In this document: positions 1 through 8,400 of the stretch, in pieces
How the letters are laid out: the number at the start of each line of letters is the position of its first letter
Position numbering within the stretch: the stretch's first letter is position 1
Assembly (NCBI GenBank): GCA_018883485.1
Contig: VEQB01000063.1
Location: forward strand, 1 to 9,687
Source of the DNA: Bacteroidota bacterium
GTDB lineage: Bacteria; Bacteroidota; Bacteroidia; UKL13-3
Length of the DNA: 9,687 bases
Reading direction: 5' to 3'
Made by a program: the position numbers and the translations under genes
The notes under the pieces: model-generated
Database searches by the model: none
Told to the model about the DNA's origin: nothing
Seen by the model: only the letters and a program-made list of their open reading frames with translations

Positions 1-1
1 C

Positions 2-2227
2 AATCCTCCCTTTACAGGTTCTTTTAAAATTCAAGAATCTGTGAATGGCCAAACATGGACCGATGTAAGAACATTAACTTCTATGACTAGTGGGTTTACA
101 AGATACCAAGATGCCTTGCAAGCAACTACTCGTTTTGTTAGGTTCTTTTATAACGACAAGCAAGCTGGTTCTAATGTTGGTTTAGATAGCATTCTCATTA
201 CCGCAGCACCTGCGCCTGCTACCCCTGTTTTGGTGGTGAAACATTTGGGTAAGACGCTAGTAAACGGAGCCAATTTTGTGACTGGTAATGCTAGCAGCAC
301 GCCTTTGGTTTTAGAAAATGGAGGCACCTCACAAGTGTTGTTAGTGGATAGTGTAAGATTTACTGGGTTAAATGCATCAGATTTTAGTGTAAGTAATTTG
401 CCAGATTCCATTCCTTTTGGCCAAGCTAAAGGGTTTAACATTAGCTTCAATCCTGGCGCAAACGGTTCTAGGTTTGCCACGATGTTATTGTACACCAATG
501 ATCCAGATAAGCGCTTGTTTAGTTTAAGTTTGTATGGTATTGGTGGTAGTTTAGCTACAGAACCAAGCGGCAATGCACAAGCCATTAATTTTGCTTCAGT
601 AAAATCCTATGGTTATACCACCCAATTAAATGCAAGTAACAAGCTTGCAGAAAAATATTTAATTTTAAGAAAGTTGGGTTCATCCATTACAGAAACACCA
701 ACTGATGGGCAAAGTTATAAAAGGGGAGACTATATTGGTTTGGCACAAGTTGAAATTGTAGCAGACTCAACTATTGTTTTTAATCCTAATTATATTCTTG
801 CCAACCAAACCTATCATTATGCGGTTTATAGTTTTAATGGACCTTCTGGTTATGAAAATTATTTAACAAGCACATCTCTTAAAAATTCGGTAAGTACGAG
901 TGGCAAAACACCAGGCAATTATTACCAAGGCATTAACCCATCCAATTCTAATTTTGTAAATAGTTTAACTGCGCGCATCAACCCGCACGATACGGTTTTT
1001 TATAGCAGCTATATCCCAAGGTTAGTTAATCCTTGGTTGGCAAGAGATACCACTAATAGCAAAAAAGTAGTAACTTGTGTTTATACCGGTCATCAATTTT
1101 TATACGATGAGCCATTTTTGTGGGCTGCGGGTAATAATGGCGCAGTTTTAACCCGCGAACATACGTGGCCACAAAGTTGGATGCCTTCTAACCAAGGTAA
1201 TCCAGATTGGCCAAATGCGCCGGGTACTACCAGCGAATTGCCAGAGTATAATGATTTACATAATTTGTTTCCAGCGCATCAAACTAATGCCAATGCAAGA
1301 AGAAGCAATAATCCGTTTCACGAAGTAGTTACACCTACCTATACCTCACCAACTGGTTTTGGCATGTTAGGTAAAGATAGTTTTAATATTACTTCTTATG
1401 AACCAAGGCCAGAGCAAAAGGGAGATATAGCTAGGGCATTATATTATATGGCAGTTTGTTATAATGGTTCAAGAGGTAATTCTTGGGCAATTCCAAACCA
1501 ACAGTCCTTAACTATTTTAAAGCAATGGCATCAAATGGATCCTCCAGAAGCTTTTGAAATAGCGCGTAACGAATACATTGCTGTAGAACAGGGTAACAGA
1601 AATCCTTTTATCGATTTTCCAGAATGGGCAGATCGCATCAATTTTAGAAACATGACCTATATCCCAGAAGATAGCATACCGCCATTGCCTAAGTCTATTG
1701 TTATTACCGAACCAACCGTTGCTAGTTCGTGGAAAAAGGGAGAAGTAGTTAATATTGCCTATACCTATCAAAATATAGATTCGGTAACAGTGCTGTTCAG
1801 TGAAGATTCAATGGCCACTTGGATAAATTTAGGTTTGGGTAATCTTCCAACAACAACCAACCCAATTAAATTTACTATAGCCAATTTTTTTACTAAGCCT
1901 TACGGGGTAATCATTGTAAAAGAAAGTGCTGGTGCAACAGCAGATACCTCCGCCTATTTTATGTTAGAAATGGCAAATGGTTTAAATAGTCGGTTTGAAC
2001 CAAGTTCTTTTATAGTATATCCTAACCCTGCAAGGTCTAGAGTAAGTGTTGAAACAAGCGGTTCAACAAAGGTTCAAAGAATTTCTGTATTGGATTTGCA
2101 TGGGCGTTTATTAGCAAGTGAAAGCGCCAATTTTATTCACGTTGAGAGCTTACAAAATGGAATCTATGTGTTACAAATAGAAACCAACCAAGGAGTTGTT
2201 TATCGGAAAATTAAAAAGCAAGAGTAA
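2..2227 (+). CDS. Secreted endonuclease I family nuclease with T9SS sorting domain (5'-partial)
   Basis: This is an extracellular, probably non-specific DNA/RNA nuclease of the EndA/NucM/Vvn (His-Me finger) family. The frame is open from base 2, so the GTG at 41 is internal and the true start lies upstream. Residues are numbered from the codon at base 2 (741 visible). Residues 1-72 look like the end of a beta-sandwich, 75-182 a choice-of-anchor-D/ASH-like domain (FTGLNASDF, NDPD), and 183-303 Fn3-like. Residues 305-549 are the endonuclease I domain: R385-E386-H387 with WPQSW, D418-L-H-N-L-F-P, then N431, R434 and N436. From the family, E386 and N431 should bind the metal and H387 act as general base. 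QGNRNPFID near 530 is also typical. Residues 558-645 resemble a bacterial Ig/Kre9-like domain, and 669-741 are a T9SS type A sorting domain (Y673-PNP, GIYVLQI). The core family is 200-300 aa, so this is a multidomain surface version. The nuclease call is firm; the accessory domain names are approximate. Confidence 0.93.
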   Translation, partial: NPPFTGSFKIQESVNGQTWTDVRTLTSMTSGFTRYQDALQATTRFVRFFYNDKQAGSNVGLDSILITAAPAPATPVLVVKHLGKTLVNGANFVTGNASSTPLVLENGGTSQVLLVDSVRFTGLNASDFSVSNLPDSIPFGQAKGFNISFNPGANGSRFATMLLYTNDPDKRLFSLSLYGIGGSLATEPSGNAQAINFASVKSYGYTTQLNASNKLAEKYLILRKLGSSITETPTDGQSYKRGDYIGLAQVEIVADSTIVFNPNYILANQTYHYAVYSFNGPSGYENYLTSTSLKNSVSTSGKTPGNYYQGINPSNSNFVNSLTARINPHDTVFYSSYIPRLVNPWLARDTTNSKKVVTCVYTGHQFLYDEPFLWAAGNNGAVLTREHTWPQSWMPSNQGNPDWPNAPGTTSELPEYNDLHNLFPAHQTNANARRSNNPFHEVVTPTYTSPTGFGMLGKDSFNITSYEPRPEQKGDIARALYYMAVCYNGSRGNSWAIPNQQSLTILKQWHQMDPPEAFEIARNEYIAVEQGNRNPFIDFPEWADRINFRNMTYIPEDSIPPLPKSIVITEPTVASSWKKGEVVNIAYTYQNIDSVTVLFSEDSMATWINLGLGNLPTTTNPIKFTIANFFTKPYGVIIVKESAGATADTSAYFMLEMANGLNSRFEPSSFIVYPNPARSRVSVETSGSTKVQRISVLDLHGRLLASESANFIHVESLQNGIYVLQIETNQGVVYRKIKKQE

Positions 2228-2241
2228 AATGGCTGTATAAC

Positions 2242-2263
2242 AACTTTCAATTGAAAAAGTTTT
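2242..2263 (+). terminator. Weak terminator-like hairpin after the nuclease gene
   Basis: Fourteen bases after the nuclease stop codon, AACTTT (2242-2247) can pair with AAAGTT (2256-2261) around an eight-base loop. A short T run and an AT-rich stretch follow. The stem has only one G-C pair, so it would be unstable. Weak U-tract terminators are common in AT-rich Bacteroidota, but this may be chance. Some read-through into the next gene is plausible. Confidence 0.22.
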
Positions 2264-2303
2264 AAATTTCTTAACCTTTTCTGGTTTTTTAGATATTTTT
2301 TTC

Positions 2304-2311
2304 TACATTTG
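2304..2311 (+). promoter_or_regulatory. Bacteroidota -7 promoter box (TACATTTG) for the giant surface protein
   Basis: TACATTTG is an exact match to the TAnnTTTG -7 element used by the primary sigma factor of Bacteroidota. The expected upstream TTG/TTTG element, 17-23 bases away, is poor: only a TCTGG-like stretch near 2280-2284 lies at that distance. A start a few bases downstream would give an untranslated leader of roughly 135-140 bases before the ATG at 2456. The position between two co-directional genes supports independent transcription of the second gene, but an eight-base match in AT-rich DNA can occur by chance. Confidence 0.42.
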
Positions 2312-2400
2312 ATTTTCAATGAATTTTAGCCATTCAAGTAAATCGTTAGTATTTATTGCCAATCCAGCGGATTTTTGGCGCACCACAGTGTGGAATGAAT

Positions 2401-2418
2401 AGAGGCTTTTTAGCCTTT
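2401..2418 (+). other. Short hairpin in the presumed 5' leader
   Basis: AGAGGCT (2401-2407) pairs with AGCCTTT (2412-2418) across a TTTT loop, with one G-U pair. A second inverted repeat, CCACA-G-TGTGG, sits just before it at 2383-2393. Both lie between the predicted transcription start and the ATG at 2456. They could be leader structure, a late terminator of the upstream gene (T-rich sequence follows after GGA), or chance. I do not recognise a riboswitch here. Confidence 0.25.
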
Positions 2419-2455
2419 GGATTTAGTTTTTATTTAGATTATCAAATTTTATTAC

Positions 2456-5400
2456 ATGAAAAAACATATACTTAGCTTTAAAAGCTTTTTGCTTTTGTTG
2501 ATTACTTTGCTGGGAGCAAGTAATTGGCTCAATGCCCAAGTGAGCGTTACCGCCACATCGGGCACTACTGGTCCAACTAGTTACACCACTGTAAATGCTG
2601 CCTTTGCGGCAATTAATGCAGGCACGCATCAGGGTGTTATTCAAATTTCTGTCACGGCTAATACAACTGAACCTGCAACTCCGGTTCAATTGTTAAGATC
2701 TGGTGCCGGTTCTTCAGCTTATGATAATATAAGCATTATGCCTGTAGGCAATGTTACTATTAACTCTGCTGCAACTCCGACAGCCTCCAGAGCTATTTTG
2801 GAGTTTATTGGTGCAGATAGTGTAACCATTGATGGGGATGATCCTGCCACTCCCGGTGCTAGAAACCTAACCATTCAAATGGCTACTACCACTTCAGTAA
2901 ATACAGCTTGTATTCGTTTTAGTTCATCGAGTGCAACATCGGATGGCTGCAGAAATGCAGTAGTTAAAAATTGTATTATCATTGGAGGAAGGCCTACCGC
3001 AGTTGCTACAACAGTAAGTTATGGTATCTTTTGTGGATTGAGTACTGCTGCAGCAACTATTACTACCGTTTCTGGAGCTGCAGATAATGATTCAATGTTA
3101 ATAGAAAATAACTGGATTCAACGCTGCTATACCGGAATTTATGCTTATGGTTTAGCAGCTCCTTACCTGATGGATAAACTTATTATTCGTAACAATATTT
3201 TAGGTAGTAATGTTCAAGCAAATAATATGGGTTTGCGAGGAATTTTTGTTGCCAACACACAAGTAACACCTTCGAGTAATTCATTAATAATTGAAGGAAA
3301 TGATATTCAAGGGGGTGATACTTTAACAGGTTGGAGTGCAAACATTGCAGGGATAGATATAAATTTATCTTGTGCTGGTGCAATTATAAGAAATAACAAT
3401 GTACATAATGTGGAACAACCCACAACTGGTGGTTGGGGTGCCTATGGTATCTTTCTTTCTTCAGTCACCAATAATTCTGGAATTCATATTTACAATAACT
3501 TCATTCGTGATATTCGGGCTTTTCACTATCTAAGTTCCTTTACAACATTTACCAATTTTGGTATATATTCTGCGGCTGCACTACCTGGATTAAGAATCAC
3601 AAATAACACTATTGCACTATTAAAGCCCAATAACGGGTCTGGAACATCTAATTTCTCGGCTTGTGTGGCCTTATCTTCCACTACAATAACACTTGCAGAA
3701 TTTCGAAATAATATATTAATTAATAAGCAATCCGATAGCAGTGGTCAAGCTTGTAACGGAATTTATTTTGGTAGCACTGTTCCTTTTACCTCGGTTTCTT
3801 TTGATAGAAACGCCTACTTTACACCTGGTGTAAGCGGAAATATTGGAAGAGTTGCCACAGCAAATTATCAAACTTTTGCCGCTTGGAAAACTATTTCTCT
3901 TAAGGATTCAAATTCTTTTAATGTAGATCCAGTATTTGTTTCGAACACAGATTTGCATTTGGCACCCAATTTAAAGTCAATATTAGAATCAAATGGAAGA
4001 CCAGTATTGGGTTACAATACAGATTACGATGGAAATGCGAGACCAGGGCCAGCAGGCTCTGTTAACGGAGGTGGCCTAGATTTTGATATTGGTGCAGATG
4101 AAGCAGACTTATTGCCAGACGCATTTGGATACGACTCTTCAAGTGTAACTCAAATAACTGCGCAAGTGCCACCTGGTAGCACAGATAATGGTTTGTTAAG
4201 AGTTGCCGTTTACGTTTCTGGTTCAACTGGAACTCCTTTAACTATATCTCAACTTTATTTCAATACCATAGGTACCACCGCTGCTTCCAATATAGCAGCC
4301 GCAAAAGTATTTTTTACTGGATCAAGCACTACATTTAACAATTTAAACCAATTTGGTACTACCGTTACTTCCCCTTCTGGTCAATTTAACGTAGCTGGCA
4401 CCCAGGCCTTGGCTGCTGGGGTTAATTATTTTTGGCTTGCTTATGATGTTTCATTAACCGCAACTAATACTAATTTGTTAGATGCTCGTGTCGATTCAAT
4501 CATTGTAGCAGGATTAGGTAGGGTGCCATCATCCAATAACCCTGCTGGCGCATTACAAGTGGCCACACCTATGACTTATTTAGGTATGGAGGTTACTCAA
4601 CCAGAGTTAAGTATGGTAGAAACTTCTTCTACTAACAATCAATTATTGCGTGTAATGGTAAGAATGAGTTCTTCGGGCGCACCTGTTAGTATTTCCCAAT
4701 TTAGTTTGAATGCAAATGGAGGTGGAGACGACACATTAAATATAGCTAATGTGAAAGTGTTTTATACCGGAAGTAATTCAAACTTTTCTGCTGCAACACA
4801 ATTTGGCACTTCATTTATTCAAACTTCGCCTACTGGCACAAAATATGGTGCTTTTAATATTAATGGAATACTTCCTTTGGCTAATGATACCAATTATTTT
4901 TGGGTTACTTATGATATTAAGGCTAACGCTATTGTTGGCGATTCGGTTGATGGCGAATTGGTAGGTGTTACGATTGGTGGCATTGGCCAAACAGCAATTG
5001 CAGGTGCCCCAGCTGGAAATAGGAAGATTAGAGTTCCTTATTGTTTAACTACTTATGCTAATGGTTGTGGTACAGATTTTATAGCACGTGTGCGACTAGG
5101 AAATTTAGATAACAGCAGTGGTTGCAACGGCCAATATACTTATTTTAGTAATGTTACTGTGCCAAATTTGGTACCAGGTTCAACTAATACGCTAACCATA
5201 AATTATGGCCCAGATGGCTCCCAATTTGCACGCGCCTGGATAGATTATAACGCAGATGGAGATTTTAATGATGTAGGGGAAGATTTAGGAATTCAAACAC
5301 CAGCCAATGCAGGAGCTAATGGCCAAGCAATTATTAATTTTACAGTGCCTTGTTCAGCTCCAACAGGTATCTTACGTTTACGTGTCAGAGGTGGTGATGA

Positions 5401-8400
5401 TTCACAACCTAATGCTAATCAATCTTGTGGAGCTTCAAATTCTGGTTGGGGCGAAGGTGAAGATTACAGAGTTAATATTGTACCTGCTGTTCCTTCTTAT
5501 ACCAATATGGCAGTTAACCAACAAACTGGAACTACAAGCGCTGGTGCTAACGATGTAAGGGTGTTGAGAGTTCCTGTAATAGTAAATTCTTCAATTTGTA
5601 ACCCTGCAATTATGAACGAACTTCGTTTTAACACTATTGGAACAACAACAGCTGCTAATATTACTAACGCTAAATTGTATGCTACAAGAAATTCTGGAGT
5701 TTTTGCTATCACTAATTTAATTGGAACAGTAGCTAGCCCAAGTGGTCAATTTACGTTTACCGTTGCAGATACCCTGAATAACGACACTAACTTTTATTGG
5801 TTAACTTATGATGTAGCTTTTGGTGCAGCAAATAATAATGTTTTAGACGCCAGACTAGATAGTATCAATCTAATTAGCGCTTGGTATGTCCCTAGTAATG
5901 GTAATCCAACTGGCAATGTGCTTATTTCTTCACCTATGACTTATGTAGGAAGTTCAACAGAACATCCAGATTTAACACAAGTAGAAAGACCTTCTGCCAA
6001 TAATAGGATGTTGCGTGTTATGGTAAGAATGAGTTCTGCCGGTGCACCTGTTTCACTTACGCAAATTAACTTAGATGCCAATGGTGGTGGCGATGATACT
6101 TCTAATATTGAAAATGTAAAGATTTTTGCTACAGGTAGTAATCCTAACTTCTCTATTGCTAACCAATTTGGAAGCACCTTTGTACAAACTACACCTACTG
6201 CAAATAAATATGGTGCTTTTAATATAACTGGCTTACAAACATTATTAAATGATACCAACTATTTCTGGGTTACCTATAACATTAAACCAACTGCTATATT
6301 GTTCGACTCTGTTGATGTGGAATGCACAGGTTTAACCATAGCAGGAACACCACAAGTGCCAAGCGTTACCGCTCCAGCTGGAAATAGAAAAATTAGAGCT
6401 GTTTATTGTGCAAGTAATGCCACTTCAACTGCTGATGAGGAAATTTGGAATGTAACTATTGGAACCTTAAATAATACCTCAAATTGTACAACTCTAGCTC
6501 CAGGAGCAAATTCTGTGGTTAGTCAGTATTCAAATTATTCTGGGTTTGTTGCCGCTCCAAACTTGCCTGCTGGTATCAATATTCCATTTAGTGTTAATGC
6601 TGCAAGCTGCGGTGGTAACTTTACTTCTCGTGTTGCAATATTTATAGATTACAACCAAAATGGAACCTTCGATTTACCAGGTGAGCAAGCTTATATCACA
6701 CCAACCTCATTCGTTTCAAGTAATGTAGGTGCCGCTATCCAAACAGGTACAATTAATATTCCTTGTACCGCTATTCCTGGAGTTACTAGAATGCGGGTAA
6801 TCTTAGTTGAAACTACAGGCGCTATAACACCTTGCGGTACTTACACTTGGGGTGAAACTGAAGATTATGATGTAAATATTGTGAATTCTGCACCAGTGTA
6901 TAATGCAAGTAATACCATTCAACAAACGGGCACTACTAGCGCAGGCGCTACTGATGTGAGGATTTTACGTATTCCAATTAAGGTTAGCTCTTCTGCTTGT
7001 ACTCCAGGAACAGTTACTCAGTTTAACTTTAGAACAAATGGAACAACTACAGCAGCAAATATCTTAACTGCTAAATTATATAGCACTGGAAGTTCGAATG
7101 TGTTTAATAATACAAAATTGGTTGGTTCAGCTTCTGCTCCTTCTGGTAGTTTTATTATTACAACTAACGATACCCTTATAAATGATACCAATAATTATTG
7201 GTTAGCTTATGATGTTAGTTTTACCGCAGCCAATAACAATGTATTAGATGCTATTTTTGATAGTGCTCAAGTTTATACCAATTGGGTTCAGCCAATTGTT
7301 GCTAACCCAACAGGGAATGTTTTGATATCATCTCCAGTAACCTACGTTAATAGTTCTGCTGCACACATGGAATTAAGCATGGTAGAAACTGGCTCAACTA
7401 ATAACCGCATGTTAAGAGTAATGGTTAGAATGAGTTCCGCTGGCGCTCCTGTATCTGCTACACAGATTAATTTAGATGCGGCAGGTGGCGGTAATGATAC
7501 GGCCAACATTGCGAATGCTAAAGTTTTCTTTACAGGCAATAGCCCGGTTTTTGCAACTACTTCACAATTCGGTAGCAATTTTGTACAAACAGCACCTACA
7601 GGCGCAAGTTGGGGAACCTTTAACATTACGGGCTTAGCTACTTTAAATCCAGATACCAATTACTTTTGGGTAACTTATGATATCAAAGGCGCTGCAGTAC
7701 TTGGAGATTCTGTTGATGTTTCTTGCACCGGCATTACTGTTGCTGGGGTAAATCAAACACCAACTGTAACCTCACTTGCTGGAAATAGAAAAATTCGTCA
7801 GCCATATTGCACTACTGGTGCTCAATTTACTGGCGATGGTGAAATACTAAATGTTACTTTAAGTACCCTAAACAATACAACCACCTGTACATCCGTTGCA
7901 ACTGGACCCGGCTCTGCATTAAGTTTATACAACAATTATGCAGAATCTGTAGTTGCACCACAAATAAATGCGGGTGAACGCGTTTCTTTTAGCGTGCATA
8001 CTTCAACTTGTAATGGGAACTGGGATGGTGTAATGGGAATTTGGATTGACCTAAACCAAGATGGCGACTTTACTGATGCAGGTGAAACAGTAGTGATGAC
8101 ACAATCTTTCTTATATGGTAATGGAATATTCCAAACTGGTTCTTTCTATTTACCGTTAAATGCTTTACCCGGCAGAACTAGAATGCGTGTAACCTTAAAT
8201 GAGACAACTTTTAGCCCAATAACACCTTGCGGTTTATATTTCTATGGAGAGACAGAAGATTATACGATTGAGGTATTACCTACTACAAACGCTTCGTATG
8301 TTTGGAACCAAACAGCTGGTGGTAACTTTGCCACAGCAGCCAATTGGACCCCTAACCGTAACAAGTTAAATTTAAGTGATAGGCTTAGCATAAATACTGG

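Noticed and set aside
41..43. GTG at 41 as the start of the nuclease gene
   Set aside because: The frame is open back to base 2 and the upstream residues continue the same beta-sandwich; no signal peptide follows the GTG. The gene is cut by the window edge.
5307..5558. Plus-strand 83-codon open frame inside the giant gene
   Set aside because: It is an out-of-frame shadow across GEVED copy 1, with leucine- and glutamine-rich low-complexity content and no family resemblance.
5941..7659. Two similar 105-codon minus-strand open frames at 5941-6258 and 7342-7659
   Set aside because: They resemble each other only because they are antisense to the homologous domain B of units 2 and 3. No start signals or independent coding evidence were seen.
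4124..8281. The repeated DNA as a mobile element or CRISPR-like array
   Set aside because: The repeats are long, diverged and in frame, and follow protein domain boundaries. There are no short identical repeats with spacers, terminal inverted repeats or transposase.
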